DNA of 64,000 nt, taken from positions 5,270,001-5,334,000 of the forward strand of contig NC_058506.1 in the NCBI RefSeq assembly GCF_020382885.2. The letters run 5' to 3'. Shown piece by piece: positions 1 through 15,049 of this stretch. This DNA comes from Scatophagus argus. Taxonomy: Eukaryota; Chordata; Actinopteri; Scatophagidae. Position numbers and translations under genes: made by a program. Under the pieces are notes generated by a model that saw nothing but the letters and a program-made list of their open reading frames with translations, was not told where the DNA came from and ran no database searches. Every line of letters begins with the position of its first letter. The stretch's first letter is position 1.

Positions 1-130
1 TCTCTCTCTCTCTGTCTTTCTCTTTCTCTCTCTCTTGCTCACTCTCTCTCTCGCTTGCTCCCTGTCTCTCTCCCTCTCTGTCTTTCTCTTTCTCTTTCTC
101 TCTCTCTCTTGCTCTCTCACTCTCTCTCAT
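1..130. repeat. (TC)n-rich low-complexity tract
   Basis: Nearly pure pyrimidine made of TC dinucleotides with scattered G and TTT interruptions, so it is an imperfect microsatellite cut by the window edge. The Leu/Ser-rich reading frames across it are products of the repeat and not genes. Confidence 0.9.
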
Positions 131-3100
131 TCTCCCCCCTCCCCACAGGGTCACTCTCCTTGTGCTCATTCCCATTATTCCATCTTCCCATTCTTCACAC
201 CACTGCATCTCCTGCCTTTTCATTACATCTCTCTTCTCTGTTTTTGTTAGATGCTTCACAAATATTTAGAGACAAGACCTTTTTCGGAATTCGCTCTTCA
301 TTTGTTTGCAAGTCCAAATAACTCAACAGCGGCCACACATGCACTGGACTTCCTCTTCTTTATGTTTGCAGTCAGACCTTATCTGTTTCACTGACACTCT
401 CTTCCTGTAGGAGACAGAAACCACATAAGCCCAACACAAACACACAATGTGTGTACCACAGTCGAGTTTGTTTGCCTACTCTCCATGTCACCATTTGCAG
501 ACATTAAGCCTTCTTATGTTTTATCATTATTTTTGTGTGGGGGCACACAGGGAAACATGCTGGGTCTCTCACCTCACTCAACAATTCACTCTCCGTCTCC
601 CCTTTGATATACTGAGAGGTGCTTTGCATTTCTAATCTTCACTCTCAGAGGAAAGAAAGTAACAAACACAAAATTATAACAAAAGTGAACCATTCCATTT
701 CAGTGTGAATAGGTTAAAATATTAAGAATATTGCATAAGGTCTGCTATCTGAAAAATGTTTTTCTCACTTGTGTGTTGTGCTTTCTAATCTCCAGAGATT
801 AGCAAAGAGAACATCTTAATTTGGAATCATGGTTAAAATCCAAATCTAAATCTGGTTAAAGCCTATTTCAAAAGACATATGAATATATGTTGGAAATTGC
901 CATAAAATGGCCATGCCTCGAATTTGGTAGGATTCTGAGGATTTGGCAGGATTGTAAGGATTTTGCAAGGATTGCAAAAAGAGGCTGTAGGACAGTCTAA
1001 ATAATAACCTGAAATGGTCCAGTAGACACAAAGCAACAGCTGCCAGTTTCAAACTGCTATTTCTAAAGAGACCCTGTTCATTCTGTGGATTGTCCTCACT
1101 ATTGGACTGAATCTGAGAGACTCAGAATCAGAAGATCAGACTTTTTTTTCCCATCTTCTTCATTAGCACCTTAAATAAAATTCCATTCAACTCATTTGCA
1201 TTATAAGCAAATAGGTTCCAAACTATCTGCGTGAATAGATGCCAGTGGAGGTGTGTGTGAAGATATTTTTAGTAATTTGGGTGAACCAATCAATTAAATA
1301 AACAAAGGCCAACATGAGAGTGTGAGAGCCTGAAAGTGGGTGTTGGCTATGTTAACCATACTAACATGCTGATGTTCAGCAGGAATTGTTTTTATTTTAG
1401 TTTAGTGTGTCAGCATACTAATTGAAAACATGCTGATTTTCCTACATGAAAAGTCAAGTTAAACCAGAATTCTTAAGACACATCGTTTGGGGACCACTGC
1501 AATGGCAAGCCATCCCTGCTGAGATAGAAGGTGAACCACCTTCTGTCCCAGTTCTGTCAGAGCAGATGTTGAAGTCCAAAACCTTAGCCATAAACACAAA
1601 CATCAGATTGATATTATGGGGCAGGATGACCAAAAAGTTGTTAGGAGTGCAGAGCAGCAGTGCATTGCTTCATCTTTCCTGATGAACTGAAGTTGAATCT
1701 CACCTTGATACCTTAGTTGATCCTGACATGGCAATAATGAAGTAAGTAAATTGGTCATTAGCTTAATTTACTCCCAGACTGCCCAAGCAGCGTAGCATCA
1801 TACTGACAGGCAGGGAAATGGTATGTTATTTAATAGTGGTTCATACAGACATTTGTGTATATACATTGTGTGTGTGTGTGTGTGTTCATTCCTCTGCAAT
1901 GTGACAATCTCTATTGCATTTGGCAATGAGTCACAAAATATATGTTACATAATTTCCTGTGTATTGCTAAATAACCTATTCTTCCACCAGGAACTGTTTC
2001 TGTAAATCTGACAGCTCCAATCCATGAAGTGATTCCACAAAAGTGATGTCATTGGTGTGTGATGGTATACAACCCTGCCCCGGGATGCACTACCTGGACC
2101 ATTAGAAGGAAAGAGGAAAGTTTTATGTCGAGCTATTTGAGGACACTTACTTCCCCTCTGGCTTCTGATGTAAATGCTGTTGCCTAAGATCAGACCTGTT
2201 GACACACTGACCAGTGGCAGGAGAGGGTGATAATAACATGTCTGTTGGCTCAAGTAGAACATGAGAACATCATTTCACAGTCAGACCTTTATTTTTCCTG
2301 TAGAGCAACATATTTAGGGCATTAAATATGAATATACTTGAATAATAGCTTTAAATATCAACATTACACATTCTTAAAATATTCTCACTTGGGATTGTGT
2401 GAAATCAAGCTTGAATAATGTGCTGGTTTCTATTTACAAATAGTGTTTCCTGAAAGAACAAAAGAGGTTTTTATTTGTCTGGCGTGTTAGTGATGTTTGT
2501 ACCAACCAGTTGTTGTCTAAATCAGCTGTCTCATGTTGTTACTACATGTTGATGGACGTCTTACAAGTATATGTAATATGATTAATAGTAGGTGGCTTCA
2601 ATGTTTTATTTATTTGTTTCTTTTTGGTCGTAACTCATAACCTTTTAAACGATTCAGTGGTCTCCACTCTCTCTGCAGATTAGAGTCGACTGCCTAGCAG
2701 TACTAAAGCCTCAAAAGGCTTATCAGAATCAGAAATGAACTGAAAATAAAACCATATGACACAACTGGCTCGTAAAGCTGATATACAGTCTTTCTGATTA
2801 TGAAGTAAAGTCATTGTGTTGCCCTCTGGTGGCTGCATCAAAAATAAACCTCGCAGCTATGTCCTTTTTTCGTTGTTTGTAGGGCCTAACAGGTGTGGAA
2901 GATTTAAACGACCCAAACAAAAACAAATGATAGGAAATAAATAACATGACATACAATGCAAGTTATGATGCACATTCTATTTTAATGCATGCATTTACTG
3001 TGTCATAATTAAATGAATAAAATGGTTTAAGTCAACCAGCTTAAATTAAACATTGGCTGGTTTAATGGCACAGGATAAGATAAGCCCTATAGATGTCTTG

Positions 3101-3600
3101 AAAGACTAATGACAGTCAACTGTCGCTGTTACTTTTGTTCTAATAACACAACAAAGTGCTAAATTTCAATATGTGTGTGATAACACTAACTAGCTGTCAA
3201 CACCCAAATGTACAGTAGATATTGACGTCTGTGCAGCTGATAGTCCACAGAAAACCACTGTAATGTGAAAAGCGTTTTGTCTGGGTTGAGAGCATGAACG
3301 AACGTGGGCCAACGTGTGTCACATAGTCACACAATAGTTGCAATACCTCTCAGCGGAACAACAATAAAATGTGTTTTCAGCCTTGTGGCATGGGAAATTC
3401 ATATCATGATAAATATTCAGTTGTTTAAGAAAAAAGCTAAATAATTCATTCAAATTATTTTAGCAAGTTTTTCATTTGCACGTGGTTCTCTTTTTTTGAC
3501 TTTCCTCCCTTTAGAAGGTGATAAAACTTTACCCTGCCCACCCCACAATATTTGTCAGTTATTGACAAAGATGGGGCAAGCAGCTAATAATGATCCAATT
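131..3600. other. Intergenic DNA upstream of dhx33, no gene seen
   Basis: No open frame here resembles a protein, and no exon with paired splice sites was found. The stretch is AT-rich. It contains a short (GT)n run near 1868-1885, a fragment of a 'gctaacatgctgatgtt'-type teleost repeat at about 1320-1440, and a CTCF-like motif at 2819-2832. The gene to the left, if any, lies outside the window. Confidence 0.6.
2819..2832 (-). promoter_or_regulatory. CTCF-like binding motif
   Basis: Read on the minus strand the site is CCACCAGAGGGCAA. It fits the vertebrate CTCF core consensus CCASYAGRKGGCRS at 13 of 14 positions. It lies about 1.4 kb upstream of the dhx33 start. The match is seen in the sequence; occupancy and insulator function are inference. 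Confidence 0.45.
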
Positions 3601-3747
3601 TTAGATATACAACTGAATTTTAAAATAATAAATAAATAATAATAATAATAAAATAAATGAATTATAAAGGTGGGCATGATTGCAACAGCAAACTTTATTT
3701 TTCCAACAAAGTTCATTTCCACTCAGCTCAGTTTCAGTACATACAAT

Positions 3748-3751
<4 letters not shown>

Positions 3752-3824
<73 letters not shown>
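3752..3824. repeat. (AC)36 microsatellite
   Basis: An uninterrupted AC dinucleotide run of about 73 bases, roughly 390 bp upstream of the dhx33 start codon. Its length and purity suggest it is highly polymorphic. The poly-Thr/His and poly-Cys/Val frames on the two strands come from this repeat. Confidence 0.97.
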
Positions 3825-3827
<3 letters not shown>

Positions 3828-4014
3828 TGGTATTTGCAGTAAATGCATACATAGAAATTTTATTTCACTGCCTTATTTAATTAGTTTTTATTGAGGCATA
3901 AATCTGTTAGTACATTGTGCACCAGGACAGCCAATGGGATTGGACCATGGTAGCATAGTTGCAGTTTTATTCGTGAATATGCCTGACAGTCCATACTCGG
4001 GATAAATTTCACAC

Positions 4015-4214
4015 AAGACGTATGACGTCAAACATCTGCGCCGAACTTTACCACGTGGGGACGTTTTTGCAGAGGTAGCAAAACATCCGCAGTGACGCTT
4101 GGTTATCTGTCAGCGAGAGTAAAAAAAAAAAACTTTTTTTGTTTGTTTTTGGCATTAAAAGAATCCCAGAAAAGAGCCTAAAGCTTTTGCTTTTAGAGTC
4201 ACTTTTTGTAGACC
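4015..4214 (+). promoter_or_regulatory. dhx33: dhx33 core promoter and 5' UTR region
   Basis: The 200 bases before the start codon contain a perfect palindromic cAMP response element TGACGTCA at 4023-4030 and a canonical E-box CACGTG at 4052-4057. CpGs are relatively frequent compared with the AT-rich flank. No clear TATA box was seen. CRE and E-box motifs are common in promoters of growth and ribosome-biogenesis genes, and CACGTG is the MYC/MAX and USF site. Which factor acts here is inference. Confidence 0.5.
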
Positions 4215-8525
<4,311 letters not shown>

Positions 8526-9590
8526 CCAACAGAGAAACAGGACTGAAGGAAATCTCAGCAAGGACACCTTCCTCAGATCACCCAGTGACAGTTAAACTGG
8601 AAAATGTATGCTCTTCACAAAGCTGAATTTGGTTAAAGACACACACTGATTTCATACAAATCAGGTCAGGATGTTTTCTGTGTAGTAAACGTCTCTGGAT
8701 TTCACTACCTCCCAGTCGACATGCACCTGGCATGTGTCACTGCAGCAGAAATCTGCACACTGAGGCCTCACAACTTTGACCTCCTGTAAGACTGTCACCG
8801 ACACTTTATAAACTGTGTTCTTCTACCAGATGAGATTTCATCTTGCCATTTGGCCACCCGTTTAACACGTAAAAAACACAGTGCTTCACATGAGCAATGT
8901 CTATGGCTGATATGATTTATTTGTTCATTACTCGTTACTCATTAATTCTTAATTCAGCCACCCAACCAAATTCAGAAGGTTATGATAGACCAGTTAGTGG
9001 TCGTTCTTTTCACCGTAAGCGACTAAGTGACTTATCACACTTTGTTAGCTTTCCCGGAGGAAGCAGTCTTGTTTTGAGCTTTCGTGTCATGTGGTCTTAA
9101 AGGGTTTTATATATGCAAGAACCGGAAATCAGTCTTTATCAGTGAGATTCTGTAATTGCAAGAAGTGGCCAAGGTTAGGGGTAAAATATGAGGTTTTTAC
9201 ATGTCGCAGTGATGGTGTCACTTGATAATTCCTCTACATGCGGCGCTTGTCTTGTTATCTTGTGCATGCCTTTTTTTCAGTCAGTGATTGTATCACTAGT
9301 TCCACAAATACACGTACATGAGGAGAAGCTGCATGCCTTATTCTCCAGGTTCTACTATTTGCTGTTGTACATTACTCAGCCTCTACACCGATGAACTATA
9401 TGCTGACAACAAATGTATGCAATGCATGGAGATTATAGGTAAAGATCTGATCACTTGCATCTTTTCATACTTTATAGAATCATCACCATGTTGAGCAGTA
9501 GGATGAATGCTCCTCTCGTCTTTTTTACACAGGACTCAGGATTGTACAATGTACACTGTAACCTGAATAAATTACAGAAGCAATTTCTAA
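8526..9590 (+). other. dhx33: Probable dhx33 3' UTR with candidate polyadenylation signal
   Basis: The stop codon is followed by about 1 kb without a splice-like structure or another gene. The first canonical AATAAA I see is at 9566-9571; another lies near 9808. The true 3' end is not decided by sequence alone. Confidence 0.45.
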
Positions 9591-10740
9591 CTTTTAAAAA
9601 TACCAAATGCTTATTGCAGCTGGGGTTGCTGTAGAGATTGTTGCTTTATAAGATTGTTTTTTTTTTTCAGTTACAAAGGAAAAGTAGGCCATTTAAGATC
9701 TGCATGTTATGAAGTTTGTAAGATCAAATGCACGCCTTTGATGAGCTTATTAAGAGTATATTTAATATGGTTTATAAAGTCTTACATAACAACTATTGGT
9801 ATATTTTAATAAATATGTTCCACTGCCCCAAAGATAGTCTACATGTGTGGAGTGAAGATTCTGAGTCACAGGGGAATTTCCCATACACAGCCAAGTGTAT
9901 GTTGAAGAGCGTGTTGGGGACTCTTTTGGATGTTACAGAAAGCACAAGTCCCTCCTGAATCCGGCTAATGTTAGTAATATTTAGAACGATGTATTTCCAA
10001 ATTATGCAAAATCAGATCAACAGACAATTGATATTCTAACACATTGACATGTATTTCCACTGATTACAACTGATGATAAATGCTGAACTGACACCTGGTG
10101 CCCAATTATTCAGTGATTGTAATTAAATATTGTCTAAAAACAACTGAAGAAGTAGCTGGTGTTTGAGAAAGAACAAATTAAAAGAATAGACCTAGATTAG
10201 TTGTTTGAAAACAGCTCCATCTTCTGGCAGCAGGGCTTCATGCCTAAATGATGCAAGAGATGCCCATCTTTCCATTATACTTCATGTGGAGTGATGCAAC
10301 ATTTCCCTCCATGATGCCCTCGTCCACTGGAGCCAGAAACTGATTTGATGCCGTGGAGTTTAGATTTGAGGGTGCAGCAGATCATGGATCAGGAAGCACT
10401 CGGATTATATGAGAGACAGGGTTAGGGTGAGGATCCTTATGTGGATGCTGATGCTTATTTTTGGTATGTGTCCTCTCGTCTCTTGTGGATAGATGTCTGT
10501 CATAAGGAATCATGGACAGGAAGAGACATAGAAAACATATAGGTTTGTATGTAATATATTACCTTTGTCTTTATTAGGCCACAGGGGGCGCTGTTGAGTC
10601 GGTGGTAACATATCATTACCTATATCTCTTAAAAAATATTATTTACTTTGTTTGTGATTTATTCATATGGCATGTGTATTGTCGCATTTGGGACTTTTTT
10701 CGATACAGATAGTCAATCTATTGTGTTTCTTTCGCTTTTA
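9591..10740. other. Short dhx33-c1qbp intergenic spacer
   Basis: AT-rich with no supported coding exon. The only distinctive element is a CTCF core-like word, CAGGGGGCGCTG, at 10582-10593. Its 5' half does not fit the full consensus, so this is a weaker site than the one at 2819. It lies about 310 bp before the c1qbp start. Confidence 0.45.
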
Positions 10741-10744
10741 TTTT

Positions 10745-10900
10745 TTGTTTCCGGTGCAGAGGTCATAGTTACGAGAGGTCAATGTGTCCTTCCACACGTG
10801 TTTTCAGTAAGCTTCCATAAGCGGCAGTAACGGAAGGGTAGTCGGTCGCCGAGAGTTGTCACTAATTTATTTTGTCCTTAAACGTCTTAATATTTCCGTC
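10745..10900 (+). promoter_or_regulatory. c1qbp: c1qbp promoter and 5' UTR
   Basis: The 150 bases before the start codon contain ETS-type cores (TTCCGG at 10749-10754 and a CGGAAG near 10830) and a palindromic ACACGTGT at 10794-10801 that includes a CACGTG E-box. ETS (GABP) sites are typical of promoters of nuclear genes for mitochondrial proteins, which fits the product. The transcription start cannot be placed exactly. Confidence 0.45.
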
Positions 10901-13059
10901 ATGCTAAAGTCAGTTGTACGTGCGGTCGGAGCCGCCGTTCGCGTTTCCTCTGCCACCACGTCCACAGCCCGAGCCCTGCCGCTCAGCTGCCCGAGAGTGC
11001 TCTCCCCAGGTCTGGCTACAACCCGGCCCTTTACCCGCTCTCTTTGGATGCTGAATAACAACGGAGCTTCGTCAGGTTACAGGCCAAAATTGTTCAGTTT
11101 AAAAGTGACGAATCCGTCGATATCGTGTGGATGCGGAGGAATGCACACAGAAGGTACCATTTTATGTAGAAGTCTTTAAACAAGCATGCTAGCTAACTTC
11201 CATCAGGCTGTGAGAGTAAAGTAAAGACCTCACGTTGAAATGTTGCCTAGTCAGCCGTAATTTTTCCTCATTTTTGAAGTCCTTAAACACAACTCTTTTT
11301 GATATTTTGCCTGTCAGAAATGATGTCGGCCCGCAGAATAACGTTTGCATTCCCCCGCTGTCGACAGCTTGCATTCACCTTGAAACACAGCCTCAGCTGC
11401 GGTTAGCGGAATAAGTAACAGGATTAACAGATGAAACTGTAATAAAACTAAAAGAGCAGTTGCTCAAGAGATTTTCTCAATTTGTGTGAACTGGCCGTAT
11501 GAGTGTCCACACTAAGCTTTAAAGGTCGTCACTTAAAGATGAAGAGAAGTGATGTGAAGCACCTTCGATTTATAATTATATGTATATTAAATTTATCTAA
11601 GTTAATCATCATCAGCCTGTGCATATTACGTTGATAACCTTAACATTCAGTTAATGTAATAAATCCCAGTCATACTGTCGATGTATGTGCTGGTGAGGTA
11701 GTGGCACATGATGAAACACTAATGTGGAGGAAACTAGAATAGGATCTGGATTAAAGTTGTGGAACTGGAAGAATTGTTATAAATTTGTCAAACCAAGAGC
11801 ACCCAATAGAAACGGTGTGAACGTAGCCTTGTTGTAGGCAAGCCAGCTGGAGATTGACAGGCAAGCTTGTCTTGAAAGCTTACTACAAGCAGTTAGAGAG
11901 CATTAAGCAGAGTGAAGTAAGATGGAAATTGTGTTGAAATGAAAGGTTTTCCCTACACACATTTTGTTAAAATTGCATATATACCTTTTACACCTTTTTT
12001 TAAACAGGTGACAAAGCATTTAGTGAGTTCCTGTCTGATGAAATCAAAGAGGAGAGGAAGATCCAGAAAAACAAAGTCCTTCCTAAGATGTCTGGGGGAT
12101 GGGAACTGGAGATGAACGGCACAGAGGCTAAGCTCTCAAGAAATGTTGCTGGAGAGAAGTAAGGCTTGCATGTCTGTTCATTATCCAGTCCTTGTTGACA
12201 CTTGGGGACTCAATGATCAATTGACCTGTCGTCATCTTTTTTTTTTTTTTTTAAACAGAATCACTGTTACATTCAATGTGAATAACAGCATCCCTCCTAA
12301 CTTTGAGGAAGAGGCAGAACAAGGACAACATAAGCCAGAAGAAGAGGTGAGATATAACAAAGCTGTTAACATAAAAATATATAAATTAAGATAAGATAAG
12401 AACTTTATTGGAATTGATTATGACCCTGTTTTTCCTTTACAGCCAGAAATTGTGTCAACGCCCAACTTTGTTGTTGAAGTAACAAAACAGGCCTCAAAAC
12501 ATTCCCTGGTGTTTGACTGCCATTTCCCTGAAGACGAGGTAAGCATAGACTGCCTTCTTTCAGACAGAAATAAACCAGTCCGTATGGTCCTGGCAGCAGC
12601 AGCAGAATGTCTCTGACATTTCTCTCTCTTGACAGTTCAGTTTTGGAATTAAATAGTAACTTCATAATTTGCTTGTTCTAGGTCAGTCATGGTGAAGGAG
12701 AAGAGGACAGCGACATCTTTGCCATTCGTGAGGTCAGTTTCCAGCCTGAGGGAGATGCTGAGTGGAAGGAGACAAGCTATACGCTCAACACAGACTCCCT
12801 GGACTGGGTAAGATTTACGGAAAATAACTTGCATATTATAACTCTTAAAGCTAATGTGGAAAAGTAGTCGTTTAAATGAGGACAACTTCATTGCTGTGTT
12901 GTTTTTCAGGCTCTGTATGACCACCTGATGGACTTCCTGGCTGACCGGGGGGTTGACAACACCTTTGCTGATGAACTGATGGAGCTGAGCACTGCTGTAG
13001 AGCACCAAGAATACATCAAGTTCTTGGAAGACCTCCAAGGCTTTGTCAAATGTAACTGA
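10901..13059 (+). CDS. c1qbp: Complement component 1 Q subcomponent-binding protein, mitochondrial (p32/gC1qR), 6 exons
   Basis: Coding exons: 10901-11153, 12008-12158, 12259-12346, 12443-12538, 12682-12807 and 12910-13059, giving 287 residues (human 282). Residues 1-80 are rich in Arg, Ser and Ala with few acids, as expected of a mitochondrial targeting presequence. The mature part begins near MHTEGDKAF (81-89), at the place where human p32 is cleaved. The conserved MAM33/p32 fold follows, with the blocks KMSGGWELEMNGTEAKL, STPNFVVEV and DSLDWALYDHLMDFL. An acidic, variable stretch sits between the first beta strands and the helices. Known role: a doughnut-shaped homotrimer in the mitochondrial matrix supporting mitochondrial translation and oxidative phosphorylation, also reported to bind C1q and many other partners. 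An in-frame ATG upstream at 10856 exists, but starting at 10901 gives a proper presequence. The gene is intact and shares strand and order with dhx33. Confidence 0.97.
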
Positions 13060-13545
13060 TGCTTGATAGAATCTAAAAGTCACTTTCTTTCAACACAGAC
13101 AGTGTCTGGCAGAGTTGGAGGTCAGATAATACAGTAAGACTAAAGCAGATGGTGCAGCACTGATTGATCGATTGATGCCATTTCGCTCCCTAAAGAGACT
13201 CGTGATTACTTGCTTAAGTGTCTGTGACAGTGAGCCATGTCACCACAAGTTGTCACATTAATAATTTGCTGCAAATGTGTTCTCTGTGTTAACATGTGAG
13301 TTTATTTTTCTCTAAGTTAAGTTCTTTAAAATAAGTATATGAAGGCCACCAATAATGCAAGTCATAGCAATGTGCAGAAACCAACATCAAAATAAGTGTC
13401 TCTCAGTTTTAGCCTTAACTGCAGTAGTTGAATGTGGTCCGGTTAGTATTTGTGAACGTTCAGCCATCCTAAAGCCAAATAAAGGGATGATTTGTCAAGA
13501 TGTGAAAGCAAAGCAAAAATTCCAATAAAATGAAACATTTTATAA
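13060..13545 (+). other. c1qbp: c1qbp 3' UTR with two AATAAA signals
   Basis: Noncoding sequence after the stop codon with canonical polyadenylation hexamers at 13478-13483 and 13524-13529, about 420-465 nt downstream. A single terminal exon with alternative close poly(A) sites is the simplest reading. Confidence 0.6.
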
Positions 13546-14264
13546 AATCAGTCCTCACTCACATATATGTGACAGCTTCTGGTTTTACATTTTGACGGTC
13601 CAGTCTTACTTTAAGCGGGCTTAGCAAGGGAGTTCATGTTGGCTAGTATTGATTTGGCTCCTTGGACCATAATAGGTGAAGTCTAAATTTGAATGACATA
13701 CATCAGCGTGTCTTCAGAGACTGGAAGATCAGTGTCCAATAAAAGAGTTTGATATAATGCATGATTTTATGTTTTTTGTATGCCAGTAAGCCAGACCATC
13801 ATTGCTGATTTAGTTTGAATTATATTTAATATTTAAATAAGATTAAGCATAAAATGGGAGTTTGTGGATATTAAATGCAACATCTTGCAAATATTTTCTA
13901 TATTAATGTGAGGTAATAAGAATAAATCATCTTTCTACCGTCAAAGCATCTGTGTGGGTGTGCAACGTGCATGCACATATTTCTCCCACAGCTGCATTCC
14001 AAAAATTTTAAGCTTAATATTTTACAAGAGCTGAACCCCCCCCCCCCCCAACAATTTTTTTCTTTATTACATTAGTAAAGATGAGCTACAATGTCTCAGC
14101 TTCTCAACAAATCCAGAGTTAACTCAGGTATATGTGTACATCATTTCACAAGAACAGCTGCATTTGTAAAAAAAAGAAAAAAGACTGCAACTTTGGAAAA
14201 TATTCATTTGACTTAACTGTATAAGTTTACATGAACTTTTTTTCACAGAATGTGGATCGTGGAT
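13546..14264. other. c1qbp-mlxipl intergenic DNA
   Basis: AT-rich and without an exon. It contains a run of 14 cytosines at 14036-14049. Nothing else is recognised. Confidence 0.55.
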
Positions 14265-14535
14265 TAGAGCTGCAACGATTAATCAATTGATTAGTTGACT
14301 GAAAGAAAATTAGTTGCCAACTCTTTTGATAATTGATTAATAGTTTAAGTCAATTGTCAAACAATTCCTGGCTCCGGCTTCTTAAATCTAAGAATTTACT
14401 GCTTTTGGACTTGGTTGGACAAAAAAAGCAAACTGAAGATGACATTTTTCACTATTTTGTGACATGTAGTAGACTAAACAATTAGGCCTAATCGATTAGT
14501 TGTTCCATTAATTGTCAGATTAATCGATAATGAGC
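14265..14535 (+). repeat. Dispersed 'gggctgcaac / taatcgatta' teleost element, copy A
   Basis: It begins with AGAGCTGCAACGATTAATCA and ends in repeated TAATCGATTA-like words. Between them lies a body that matches, in diverged form, the segments at 22941-23180 (reverse direction), 34355-34560 (same direction) and 52010-52085 (reverse). The ends are imperfect inverted repeats, so a small nonautonomous DNA transposon (MITE) is the best class. The family is recognised as very abundant in percomorph genomes. Confidence 0.7.
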
Positions 14536-14896
14536 GTAGTCGTTATGGCTAGCATAAACAGAGAATCTGGCTATTTAAAAATGGCATCCTTGCTCAGAAT
14601 ATCCTGCTATTAAATTAATTTATGAACATCCCATAAAAGTATCTTATAAGAAACTCAAAAAAGACTTACTCAAAGTATTATAGAGTAAATATAAAGTTAA
14701 TACTGAGGGTTTCATACGTAATACGTTCTAATTAAAAAAAAATAGTAATAATTATTAGGGCTGGTCTATTAATAATTACCGTCCTGGTGGGAAGGACTTT
14801 ACCACCAAAGCAAGTTGACATAACGATAGTAGCTCTTACTCAACAGTCCACACACTCTGTCAATGCTATGTGTCTCAGTTGACTCTCAGCTGACAG

Positions 14897-15049
14897 ATGA
14901 GAGGCCTCGGTGCTGTTGGAGAGCGCCGCTTGTTTGAGGAAATATCGGACTATCTGAGGAAAACAAGGGAGGAGGAGGGCGAGTCAGTGGAGGAGAAAGT
15001 TCACTGTTCACTGACGGACAGTCAACCAAACCCTGAGTGGAAGCGCAGC
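14897..15049 (+). other. mlxipl: In-frame upstream ATG and 51-codon possible N-terminal extension of ChREBP
   Basis: An ATG at 14897 is in frame with the mlxipl start at 15050, with no stop between them. It encodes a charged, helix-prone stretch (for example RRLFEEISDYLRKTREEEGE). Known ChREBP proteins begin MAG..., which matches the downstream ATG. That ATG also has the better context (GCAGCATGG). I treat this as 5' UTR or an optional extension. Confidence 0.4.

Noticed and set aside
3601..3894. Long frames of poly-Thr/His and poly-Cys/Val
   Set aside because: They are translations of the (AC)36 microsatellite on either strand, with no splice or coding support.
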